Below, one piece after another: positions 1 through 11,700 of a stretch of 64,000 nucleotides of DNA. Source of the DNA: Paratinospora sagittata (taxonomy: Eukaryota > Streptophyta > Magnoliopsida > Ranunculales > Menispermaceae); the NCBI GenBank assembly GCA_035771175.1, contig CM069593.1, positions 49,206,054 through 49,270,053 of the forward strand, written 5' to 3'. How positions within the stretch are numbered: the first letter of the stretch is position 1; each line of letters opens with the position of its first letter. A program made the position numbers and the translations under genes. Under the pieces are notes generated by a model, which did not search any database, was not told the DNA's origin, and saw nothing but the letters and a program-made list of their open reading frames with translations.

Positions 1-3000
1 TCAAGTGTTTTTACTTGCCCTTTCACCTGGTCTACCATGGACAGGTGTCAACCTTATGCTTGCCTCTTTTCTATATATTTAATTGCACTGAAGGATCCTT
101 CTTCCTGTAATATTTAATTTCAACTTGGATTTAATTTTTCTAGCTTTATTATTGGAACTGTGCAGTCAAAATGTCAGTTTTCTCATCAATTAAGGAGCTC
201 TGTTCCAAATTCCATCAGATAGTTAGTAATTCCCAGGAAACATCAAAAGATGCTGGTGCAGAATTTCTAATTCATGAGGTAGTGTCTTAGAGCATTCATC
301 TGATTGTATGTCTGAATGTATTCAATTCTTTCTTTTTACTCATTGAAACTTCTGATTTACTTGGTAGTGTTTAAATCCCCTTTTTTCAAAAAATCTTTGT
401 TATCTTACTAAAGTTCCCATACTTGCTTTTCACCTGTTCAGCTATTTTGCTCTGTCGCTCCTAAAGTACTTGGATGCATAAGCACCATAAAAATTGGTCA
501 GGTATGTGTTGTTTTTTAATTGTATTAATAAAGTAGTTTATGCCTCTTTTTCTTTGGTTTCCTATTTTGACATTGACAATTCAAGAATTGGAGATTCTAG
601 ACAAAAAGAGCCATAAAAATCAACCAACCATTTGAAGATTTGCAGGAATGTGGGCCATGGAACTATGGACAGAAGTTTTCTTAATGTGTGCAAAATGCGT
701 GCCCTTTTATCTTTTGTTATATAATTTAAAGCGTTATTTTCACAACTGTTTACTTTCTCAACTTAACTCAACTAAGTCTTTTCCCAACTATATGGAGTTG
801 GCTACATGAATCCGCTTTCTCTACTCCACTCGATTAAGGGCTAAGTTGACTTTTAAATTATAAATAGTAATATATTTCTTAATTATTTTTGTCCATGTTA
901 TTTTATGTCATTCTCTACCTCTATCATTACCATAATTGTTAATAGGTCACTCTTCCTAACTAGAGCATCTAAAGGTCTTCATTCTATGCGTGCAAACTTA
1001 ACAACCTTAATCCCTTTTTTTCTCATTTTATCTTCAATTGGGGCTATTCCTAGCCTTTCTCATATATATTCATTTCTATCTTTTAATAGTTCACCCCATA
1101 TTTATCTTAACATATGGATTTTCGTCACACTCAGTTTGTTCACATGTTGTTTCTTTATTGCCCAACATTTTATTCCATGTAGCATACCTAGTTTAATAGC
1201 AGTTTTTATAAAATTTTCTTTTCAACATCAGTGGTATGAGTCTCATATAGTATTCTGGAAGCACTCCTCCTTTTAACCCTTCCTGTTTTAACTCTGTGAT
1301 TCACACTCTCACCTATTTCTCATTCTTGATGAATAATAGATCCCAAATGCCTAAAATTTTCACTCCTTGGCGTCTCTTGGCTTTTGATCTTCACTATCTC
1401 TTCATCTGTATTTCTACTTCCACTAAAAATATATTTCTTGTATTCAATGTTAGTCCTGCTAATCTTAAACCTTTTAGATTCAAGAGCCTCTATCTAAACC
1501 TCTAGCTTAGCATTTAGTCTAGATTTAGTTTCATCAATCAACACTACATCATCCACAAATAACATACATTGGAAAACATCATCATGAATTTATTTATTTA
1601 ATTTATTTGTAACTAGCGCAAAAGGATAAGGCCTTTAAGCAAATCCTTGGTGTAAACCTACAGTAATTGGGAAGTAACTAGTTTCTCCTGCTATTGTTTT
1701 TTCCACTAGTTATTACTTCATCATACATATCTTTTACCAAGTCTATGTAACTATTAGTAACTCTTTTTCTTCTAAACCCACCATATTATTTTTCTTGGTA
1801 CTCTGTCATATGCTAAATCAAATAAAAACTATATGAAGATTTCTTCTTTTCCCTATACTTTCTGATAGTCCTATTCTTCTTAGAGCTGTAATATAATCGT
1901 AATCTACATGGATTAAGAATCAATTTCAGTTAATAATGATCCGGTTTTAGCCAATTTAGCTAAGACTTTCCCCAGTTATACTACGGAAATTCAGTTGTAA
2001 GGGAACCTAGGAAGCCCTCCTCCCTATCATATTGGTGCATAATCTTGTCAGATCTATACATTAGATCTTGGTAACTTCATCTATCGTCTTTATGCACAAG
2101 AAGTTTGAATTAGTGAAACCAAAGTATAAATAAAAACCAGCTTTTATCCATCTAAGCATTAGGTAGAAAAAATTGGTGATGTATACAGAAGCCTATCTTA
2201 ATAGGATGATGAATATGAATTTGAAAAGTAATTCTATGGAACAAAAACCAAAGACATTAGTTGTATCAAGTAAAAGCATGAATTAATTAGCCTTGTCCCT
2301 TAGGGATGTGCAAAAAATGGAGACCAATCAAATCGTACCAAACCTATTGGTTTGATTCGGTTTGGGAAGCTTGGTTGTTTGAATCAATCTACAAATATGA
2401 AAACTGATTTAGTGCGGTTTGACTTCAAATTTCCTTAATAAAAACTAATGACAAACTAAACCGAAGCATTGCAACTACCTTCCCCCTCAAAAAAAAAGAG
2501 CCTTCTTTTTCTCTTATTATAAGAAGCCAACTAGAGTTGGAGCAACAAATATATGATATTGACTAATTTTGGAACTTGTGACATTTTTTGAGAAAATTTA
2601 AATTTTCTTTATTATTATAATAATTATTTTAATTTCAATGGAATTGTGTTCGTTGCTTGACATATTTTTGACTTTTAGAATGTTAGAATATTTGGATACA
2701 CACTTCCAATATGTATGATACCATACATAAGCCCATATGTGAATAGGTAAATAGTAATTAAAATTGAATGATTGGATTGGATGGGATTGATATTGGATCC
2801 CAATCTACAACAATTAGATTGTTTTGATTGGATCCTATTTTCTAAAATCCAATTTATAGTGGATTGGTTTGAGTATTTAGTTTTTTTTATTAGGTTTCTT
2901 TGTGACTTGTCATGGAATAATTGTCCATAGTTTTCTAACTAGAGTTACTCATAACCCAATTTCCGTGGTATCACACTCTGCACACTCTGCCGACCTACTG

Positions 3001-3741
3001 CACATCCCTATTGTCCTTTTTCTATTAGATTCAGCAAATGTGAATCACAATAGCCGTTATGACAAATAATCCAATCTTGGGACCCAATTTGTTCCATATG
3101 TGTATATGTATATATATATATATATATATCTAGAGCTAGAGAGAGAGTCAGAAGGTTTCTGGGACAAAATCAATACAGTGAATGTTTTGTAGGTTTTGAT
3201 TCATCATATCCTCTCAATTGGCTGTTTATTCCTATACATGTTCATAAATGGACCCAAATTCTATAGTCTATCTGGTTAGTCTGGAGTGTATTGGTCCCAG
3301 GGTTTCCCCAATCAGAGCAATATTCCATAGTCTATTCCAATTTTTTTTTCCGACCAAACTCTTCGAAACAAAAACAGTTATGAATTGCCAAGAATTTGCA
3401 TGCCAACAAAATGTTGCTGGCTAACAAGTATTGCAGCTGACGACTTTATAGTACGACTTTTGATTCATGATGTTGTTTTCAATCAGCACTTCATTCATTT
3501 TTAGCTTACCATATATATGAACACTCAGGTACACGTAGCTGCTTCAGAGTGCCTATTAGAGATGACCAAGCTATACAAGGCTGTTCCACCTTCCCCTAGT
3601 AAAGATTTAGAATTTACGGGGGAGTTGCTTCATCTCTATGAGGTGGAAAAAAATGAGCAGGCAAAGATAACCTTGAGGATGAGCATCAACATTCTTGAAA
3701 GCCTTGAGCAGGAAAATATGTCAACAGACTGTAAAGAATAA
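1..3741 (+). CDS. ECM29: Proteasome adaptor/scaffold ECM29, C-terminal part (5' truncated by window edge)
   Basis: ECM29 is a large HEAT/ARM-repeat protein that binds the 26S proteasome and links it to quality control and cellular compartments (family knowledge). Four exons are visible: 1-44, 166-278, 442-501 and 3529-3741 (TAA). Phases match at every junction, and each intron has GT...AG ends. The split codon at 44/166 restores the conserved stretch LPWTVKMS followed by SSIKELCSK. The last exon encodes VHVAASECLLEM and ends in a hydrophilic tail. The intron 502-3528 is about 3 kb and holds a degenerate RTE-type LINE and a hAT-like MITE. The upstream exons lie outside the window. Identity rests on remembered family motifs near the C-terminus rather than on a database search, so a related HEAT-repeat protein is a minor alternative. 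Confidence 0.78.
770..2010 (-). mobile_element. Degenerate RTE-type LINE in the ECM29 intron
   Basis: Read on the minus strand, the stretch around 1440-1560 encodes a decayed reverse transcriptase motif of the form FVDDVVLIDETKSRLNAKLE. It continues as EALESK and ISRTNIEY, interrupted by stop codons, as in plant RTE-clade LINEs. Upstream of it (about 1600-1660) is a decayed match to the box before the catalytic site. The plus-strand segment 770-930, containing GGCTACATGAATCCGCT, would be the element's 3' end and recurs near 5280-5500. It is non-functional. The boundaries are approximate because I found no target duplication. Confidence 0.7.
2301..3010. mobile_element. hAT-like MITE with TAGGGATGTGCA termini (copy 1)
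   Basis: The element starts TAGGGATGTGCA and ends with the exact inverse, TGCACATCCCTA. The 8 bases outside are TTGTCCCT on the left (2293-2300) and TTGTCCTT on the right (3011-3018), a one-mismatch 8-bp target-site duplication, which is typical of hAT elements. There is no coding capacity, so it is a non-autonomous copy of about 710 bp. A second family member lies at 9990-10640 and shares internal segments such as GGATCCTAT near the right end. Confidence 0.8.
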
Positions 3742-4771
3742 CAAGTCTGAGGTACTAATGTTTTTTTTTTTTTTTTTTTTTTTGTTCTGGGTTTCTGCTT
3801 AATACATATTACAGTTACTTGCACATCATATGTGAAACATTTTTTGGAGTTTCTGACATTTATTCTTTCTTATTTTTCAGAGAAAAAAAATACACAGCAC
3901 CCTCTGATGATAAATTGGCAATAATTATACTTTTATTTGTATCAAAATCATTGTATGGTTTAAAGATGACATATTTCATCACTTTTTACCAGTAGGTTTC
4001 TCATCAATCGTATACTTAAAAATAAAATATAGTAAAATATAAAATATAGGTTTCCCATCAATCGTATAATTAATTAAATTGGCCATTATAATATATCAGC
4101 GGCGCCGACTATTTCATCTCTTAATATAAAATAAATAAATAAAACTATATCATCTCTTATACCTAGTATATCAGAAGATACTAGAGGGCCTGTAATTACT
4201 TCAGGTCAAGTGAATTCTGACAAAAAAATAAATTAGAGGCCTAGTTATTTATATCTTAAATGGCAAAATCACTATTCAATTCTTCACCCATTTCATTTCT
4301 CAGTTGGTAACCTTATATTATATATAATAATACAAGAGAACTAATACATTTAGTTTTTGCCTTTGAATTGTGATGGGCAACCTAATTTCAATGTAATAAG
4401 CCACAAATTCAATCCGTGTAATTAGCGGTAAGAAAACAGCTTCAAATACTAATAATAGGTATACAAGGAAAGATTATGGATCTGCAAATCAAAAATATAA
4501 AAGGCCTAAAAACTATTGAATATCTTCCATGAATGTAACAAAGATAAATCATGAGAAACATGATGCAAAACAGTCAGTCAAGGGATTAACTTCCAAGTTA
4601 TCTCTTCATTAATTAGAAAACTAGCAAACTGTTGTTTCTTCCAATTAGAACTAAGAAACAACCAGCTCTGATTACAGTAACCACACTGCCCTAATATGGC
4701 TCACAATTAAGACAGCCGGCCTCAAAAACATCTAAGTACCCGCAGAACTCTGCCCTTGTTACCAGGAGATA
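3742..4771. other. Convergent 3' region between ECM29 and CPN10
   Basis: This gene-free stretch separates two converging genes. It should hold the 3' UTR of ECM29 on its left and of CPN10 on its right. A run of T's lies at about 3762-3783. AATAAA-like sequences occur near 4020-4140, but none can be assigned with certainty to either transcript. No ORF with family resemblance was seen. Confidence 0.5.
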
Positions 4772-7305
4772 TCAGTACTCCAGGGTTCCCAATATTTCTT
4801 CATCCCTATAAAGGTGATACCTGAAACAATTTCCAACAACAACAGAAGAATATGAGAATACAATACCATAGCCCAAAAAAAGGTAAGCCATATTAGAAGG
4901 TAATTGTTACAAACACATTTTTTGTTATTTTATATATATTGTGTATTTGGAATAAAAAAAGGTAGTTATGGCAGGTTATTTGACCACCATGGCCACTTCG
5001 TAGAATATGGGTTGTGCTTAGAGAACATGGGTTGTATGGGCTAGTTCATAGGATTTATTGGTGCTGTAATTTCCTATTTAAGGGGTGAAAATGAATGAAA
5101 TTGGGGGCAGAAAATTATTCACAAGGTCATGTTCTGATCTCCTGGAGGTTTTGGTTCCCTTGAATGAACCATTTAAAAGTCTTAGTTCTCTCAATTGAAC
5201 CAATTCTCTTTCTTTTTTTCTTTTCTTTTTTTATATTTTTTCTAGATTCAGAAAATGGGTTCGTATTTTGTAGTGCCCCACATGATGCAGCCAACTAGGT
5301 TTATCACATATTTTCAACCTAATTTAAGTTTTTCTGCATCTACGTGAGGTCAGCCACATGAATCCGCTTCCTCCACCTCATTTAATCAGGCTAAGTCACC
5401 TCTTAAATTAAAGTAGTTATACCTTTCTTAATTATTTCTATCCATGCCATTTATAGGTCTTCCTCTACTGTAGCCATTACCGTGGATTTGTTTGTCACTT
5501 GTTTTCCCAATCAATTTTTGTAATAGATTATGGCACATTGTATCTCACCCTCCTTTTTTTAAAGGAAGAAATAAGATAAAATATATTATTATAGAGCTGA
5601 CAGCCGAGATAATACAAAGGGGGAACACTAGAGGTGCTCAAATAAAGAAAAGAAAAAGAACCCTGGATTATGCATATACCTTAACAGAAACCAGGATTAT
5701 ATAGAAGCTTTGGTCTCCATTAAACTAGCTTAACACAATATTTAACATCAGGGGATTTTTGGCTAACAAGAGTATTGTCCTCCAACCTCGCATCATATTC
5801 ATTCATTGACGAATGGCCAACTTAAATTGGTAACTCAACATGGAATGATGGGATATCAGTATCTACAACTATTTCCAACAGTCCAACATCTTTCTTACAA
5901 TAAAGGTAGAGCAATTTCAAGAAAGTGAATAACATGACACGAGGTCAGGATGAGGGAAATAACACAAGAAAGGAATAGATGGAAGCAAAGATAATCCTAT
6001 TCCCTTCACAAAAATGAATCAAATCATAAATTAGTGAATTATAGGTTAGATTTTGGCACATGGGTCTACCATTTCAACCGAAGATCTAAAATCATAGGCA
6101 ATAACACAGCCATAATTTTTGAAAAAGGAACTAAACATCTTCGTTTAACCCATTTTGGGCGCCTTATTTTGCACCAGATTTTTGGAACTAGAGAGTTCAA
6201 ATTGTCGAACTCGACCCATGTTGAGCATGTTTGCGTATTTTTAAAAACATTCATTCTCAATCCTAGATAAAGAAGGAAGGTTGCATTACGAACCAGCGTG
6301 AGATTTTGTCAAATCAATTATGACATGAATTTACTTAATCAGATTATGCGACAGGCCAAGATTGACTTAATCCTCGACAGAACAGAGTCAAAGAAGTGGA
6401 TTCATATACTTTTAGTTGAGTTGAGTTGTTGAGAATTCAAATTGTTGGGACTAGGAAACGAAAGTTGGTAAAAAGGAATCCTACACTGAAGAGAGGATTA
6501 AAGAACTTCTAAAAGGAATTTCCAATTATCAGAAAAATGGCACAAACCGAAGGGAAAGTGTATGGATTAGACGCAATAGTTGAGGTTACTCTATTGTGAC
6601 CTTTAAGCTCAAGGTTTCAAATCCTACATTGAGGAAATAAGGCTCGTCATCCCTTCTCTAGACTCCACAATGGCGGGAGCCTCATGCATTTAGCATTGAG
6701 TATGGCAAAAAAATAAAATGCACAAATGATATGACCATAAGACAAACAAGAAAACAATAAGCAAAAGAAGACTTAAAAGGAACTTATTAGAAAATAGAAA
6801 AAAAATTAATAAGAAGAAGAAGATAAGAGAACAGTGTACATACTGTTTCTCTCCAAGCTTCACTTCAGTCCCTCCATAGTCAGGTAAAAGAACGGTCTCA
6901 CCTTCTTTGACACTAATAGGGATAAGATTACCGTCTCTGCCATGAGTCCCAGGCCCAACTGCCACCACTTTCCCAGAATTCAGCTGAATCAATCAAACCA
7001 AAACCATTAAAACATTTATAATAAAATAGAAGAAAATTTTCAAAATCCAACAAACCCAAGATTGAAAACATCAATTCAAAGTGAACCCAGACGAATATTC
7101 ATATAAGAAATTGATGGGTGATTGTCATCCGATGAGAATTTCAGATTTGAAAAAAAAAAAAAAAAAAAAGGGAGAGAAGGAAGTGGAATTGATGGGTGAC
7201 CTTAGTAGTGCTCTCAGGAAGCAAGATCCCAGCGTTGGTTTTGAAAGGAGGGACGATTTTTTCAACTAAGACGCGATTCAAAGTTGGGATTAAGCGCTTC
7301 GCCAT
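4772..7305 (-). CDS. CPN10: 10-kDa chaperonin (CPN10/GroES type), probably mitochondrial
   Basis: Co-chaperonin that caps the Cpn60 folding cage; the short plant form of this type acts in mitochondria (family knowledge). Exons on the minus strand are 7305-7201 (start MAKRLIPTLNRVLVEKI), 6983-6844 and 4820-4772 (TGA). Together they make 294 nt, 97 residues plus stop, the usual length for the family. Visible signatures are the N-terminal PTLNRVLVEK strand, a mobile-loop region around residues 20-35 (PPFKTNAGILLPE), GKVVAVGPG, VLLPDYGG and the C-terminal LYRDEEILGTLEY. There is no cleavable transit peptide; in this family the N-terminus itself serves for import. The 2-kb intron 4821-6843 contains a fragment of an RTE-like LINE. 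The gene lies tail-to-tail with ECM29 and upstream of nothing co-transcribed. Confidence 0.93.
5265..5500 (-). mobile_element. 3' fragment of RTE-type LINE in CPN10 intron 2
   Basis: The plus strand resembles 770-960: both contain CCACATGAATCCGCTTCC-like and CTTAATTATTTCTATCCATG-like segments in the same order and spacing. This would be the 3' end of the same decayed LINE family, inserted in the same orientation relative to the window. It is truncated and has no coding capacity. Confidence 0.5.
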
Positions 7306-8014
7306 TGCTGTTTAGTGTGTGTGGCCAACAACCAGAGACGCAACGATTCTAAAATACTAGGGTTTTAACAACAAAATGAAATCTTCTCGGGTTTATGTGC
7401 TTAAATTACTAACATACCCCTACCAAGTCTCTCCGTTTGTACTGAGGAATGAGAATCCTGTTTTTCTAAAATAAATTTCATAATTTCTTTCTTTTGTTTC
7501 TCTTTAAAACTTGTTTTTGTTATTACAATATAAACACTTTTAAAAAACTTGTGTAGTCTTTTGTGTGCGCGTTTGGTTCTAGATTAAGTGTTTTTTCTTA
7601 TTTCAAAAACTCAAAAAAGAAGAAAAAAAAGAACATATCTTATTCTGAAAATAATAAAAAATAATAGTTTCTAAATTTCATTTTTTTTATTTTTGAATTG
7701 TATTGCCAATTAAATGCAATTTATAACTAATATTTTTTTTATTTTTCTAATATGTTTTTCTTTAAATAATTGAGCTCTATACTACTTATATTTTTAAGTT
7801 ACCAATATTATATTCTTCTTTTCTCGATAATTCAAGTAGTGAATGAGTACTACTAAAGGGACATGGTAACATCTCACTCATATACAATATGCCCATCCAC
7901 GAATAAAGACATAAAAGGTGCCACTGATGACGGAAACATTTCATAAATAATAATATTTGCACTTGATCTTCATGTTATCTATTACTTTTCTAACACAATA
8001 AATACTTTCCTTCA

Positions 8015-8084
<70 letters not shown>

Positions 8085-8728
8085 TACTGAACAGTGTTTT
8101 ATAAATAGAAGTTTATTTATCAATTATCATCAAAACACGTGAAGATACATTTACTTATGATCACCAACTTCCAATAACTATATTTTCTATGCAAGGCTTT
8201 TTTGAAAAACTTTCATTCCATTTTTCATGCTCAGTGAACATTTCTACATAAATATATAAATATTCATAACTGATAAGTCATCCTTGTATAGAATCCCCCA
8301 AAGTATATCCAGCACATAACTCTTTTTACAGAGTTATAAACATTTCGAATTGGGTGAAATACTTCAATAAGCACAAGACCATCGGTTCTAGTTCCACATT
8401 CATTAGATTAAAATGCTTAGTATACATAAAATAACATTTTGCAGTAATGTTATAAATTTAATAGCAGTTGAGAACAGCGCTGCAACACCTGCTGAAGATG
8501 TGCAAAATCCAAAATTTTAGGTCTACCAAACATTCAATCATTATGACTGCAATTTGGAAGCTTCCCTTTAATTATGGGATTGGAAACAATCCCTGAATGG
8601 CAAAATAAACATATATATATATATAAGATTCAGCTGCTCAAGAGCTCTGAGCTCATTTTATTTGTATACAATATTCAGCTGACAAAAATTTAAATAGAGA
8701 GCACAGTCCCACCACATATAGCTCCTTT
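7306..8728. other. Spacer between CPN10 promoter side and HMG-CoA lyase 3' end
   Basis: This holds the CPN10 promoter and 5' UTR (just right of 7305) and the 3' UTR of the lyase gene (left of 8729). It is very AT-rich with a perfect TA microsatellite at 8019-8078. No further gene was seen; the ORF reading through the TA tract is an artefact of the repeat. Confidence 0.6.
8019..8078. repeat. (TA)30 microsatellite
   Basis: Thirty uninterrupted TA units lie in the spacer downstream of the lyase gene. Such tracts are highly length-variable and can extrude as cruciforms. Confidence 0.97.
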
Positions 8729-11700
8729 TTATATCTTAGATGCATCTGAAGTCATTCTGGAGAGAGCAATGGATGTCTTCGAACCAGATGGGCGGCCCAA
8801 GTGCTTGGAGATGAATTCCCCGGCAGACATAAGCTTCCTAAGATCTACATTGGTTTTCACACCTAACCCGTTCAGCATGAAGACAACGTCCTCAGTTGCT
8901 ACATTCCCAGAAGCACCCTTTGCATATGGACAGCCTCCCAGACCCGAAACAGATGAATCGATCGTGCTGATGCCCATCTGTTAGAAGTGAAAACCTTTGG
9001 TTAAGGAAAAATATATGAAAAAATGCATGGAATTTCTATTACAGAGTGCATGAAGACAACCCCCTCCCCCTTCTCTACCTCACTTTCTTCCACCTCCGTT
9101 CTTTAAGTTCTACCAATGAGACTATCTATGAAGAAACTGATTACATCACAGGATATATGAAATCATGCATCAGATCAATAGAATTCTCTCAGAATCATCT
9201 TATGTTCTCACCTATCCCGGAGAACGGTGTCATGGTTTCAATGAGTAGCATCCTGCAATGCGAGGACTTAGGGGTAGATGTCTTATGTCCACATCTTACA
9301 ATGCTTATAAGTTTTTACTTTTTTTCCTTTAAATTTTCCTTTCTTTTTTTGGAAAGGTGTTCGTAAATTGGGGAAGAGTTCAAGAATACTTTTCGTGATT
9401 TCAAAGATGAGAAAAGATGCTTCAGTCAATCAAATGGGCAACTGAAAAATATGTTTATGGCTGATTTGAATCAATTGGACCTGATAAAAATATAATAGAC
9501 AGGTTCATTACCAGCCTATTTACACCAGAGCCCAACTTAAATTTACAAAGGTATTTGAGGATAAAAGTCAACACTTGTGTCCAAACATCCTCTGCTTTCT
9601 CTGATTTTTAGTTATAATATCTTTTGGTTCTTTTAACACCTCAACAGAACTTAGTGTAGAAATCAATTTTTGATGATGTCCTTGCATTCTGAAGATTGAT
9701 TAACAAATAGGCCAATTTATTCAATTTTGAACATTTTGAAATGATGTTCACTTGAATCACTTCACAAAATTTCACTATTCACTATTGAAACTCCAAAAAT
9801 AGCTAACCCCACCCCAAAATAATATAACTTTTTCAGGAATTTACGGATTGACGTTTGAATGGTTGGCAGATGACAAGAAATAATGCTCCTAGCAAATGAC
9901 CTTTAGTAGACTTTAGTTTATTCATTTTGCTGATTCATTTCTTGTTATGATTCTTGCTAGCCATCTCCACCACATCTTTGGTACTCTGGTAGGGATGGGA
10001 AAAAATGGACCAAAGTTATCAAACCACCTAAATGAAACCAAGCCGACCAGTTCAGTTTGGAAGGCTTGATGGTTTTGAATCAGTTTGCAATATGCTTAAC
10101 CGATCTACTGCAGTTTGGGTTTGGTTTTTATTAATAGACACCAAAGACAAAGCAAACTCAACCGAACATATCGGTTCTTCTTGTTCGTGCATTTTGTTTT
10201 GGCTTGTTAAGAGAAGCTCCAAGTTGGATCAACAAATACATGAGATTGACTAATTTTGGAACTTGTGAGTTTTTTTTGGGTAAGAAAATTTAAATTTTAT
10301 CTATGATTATAAGTTTTTAATTTTTTTAATAAAATTATGTTCATTTTTTTTTTACATATTTTTAACTTTCAAAGTGTTTGATATATTTGTGTATCTAAAA
10401 TAAGCATGATTCCACACATAAGCTCATGTTAGCTTTAGGTCAATAATAATTAAAATTGCATGATTGGATTGAATTGAACTGGATTGGATTAACATTACAT
10501 CCAAATCTACAAGAATCGATTGGTTTGGATTGTACCTCTGATTAAGTTTGAACCGGATCCTATCTTTTAAAATCCAATTTGTATAGGACTGAATTGAGTA
10601 TTTAATTATTTTATAGCTTTTGAACCACTGCACATCCCTACTCTTCTGTAGTGAACTCTTATATTCATCAAAGAAGTTGTAGGCAATTGATCTTTGCACC
10701 ATGGTATCCACTTTTCTAGGCTAACAATGTCCTGGCTCCCTTCCTATTTCCTTTAGTCCCTTTCTAAAGGTCCTCATTGTTTTTAAAAGATTTTGGGGGC
10801 TTATTTTCTCTTCATCTTTTATATGGGCAAGTGAAACTTTCATAGAAGACCATCCCTCCCTGTAAAACCTCATTCCTTAAGCAGACAAATTTATCAAAGA
10901 GCAAGCACATCAATAAATATAAAGACAATGCCTTCTATTTCTTTACATTTGATGTATTATCCAAAAATATTGCACAAAGAAATGTAACCAAATTCCACAC
11001 CAAAAGCATGGATCCACAAGGCACCTCGTTATCTTTGCATTATACAAATGAAATGCAAACACATACAATAATGTAATCTATACACAGTGACTAAAAATGA
11101 AGGACCTTCACTTGTGGAGGTTTTATTCTTATTGGATGTGTCAACAAACATAATCCAAATATTCATTAACATGTACAAGAGTTGCAACCATGTATCTCAA
11201 TAAGGTGACATAAAGAGGTTTACTTTTGAATTAAGATTTAAACATCCATCCATCTGTTGCTCATTGGATTCCTACTTCTTTTAAGGTATATGTGTGTGTA
11301 TTGTCGAAAATTTTGGTTTTATATTTTTCACATATTACTCCATTTTTATTTAAACAAAAACGTTTTCTTAAACATGTACAAAGTATATTATAATACATAT
11401 CTAAGAAATTAGAATGTGTTGGCAGCTTGAACTTCTCTAAGGTATCTTTCTAGTATCTCAGACTATGTTGAACACCAGCACAATGCCAGTCCGTTGTAAT
11501 ATAGATTTAAGACATGAAATTATGTTTAGGAAAGTTTTAAAATTTTAAATTTTATTTTTTTTATTTTTAATCAAGTCTCCTTTTTTAGAGAAGTTTCCAA
11601 TTTGGTAGAATTATATTTTAATGGTAGTTCTAAATGGTTTCTAAATTCGTTTTTGTTATTCAATGTGATTAGAAAGTGTTTAAAAGTGTCTAGATAAAGT

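Noticed and set aside
7941..8123. 60-codon minus-strand ORF rich in alternating Tyr and Ile
   Set aside because: It is a translation of the TA microsatellite and has no gene context.
9046..9366. 106-codon plus-strand ORF in the lyase gene
   Set aside because: It lies antisense in an intron, lacks recognisable motifs and ends in low-complexity Phe/Leu sequence.
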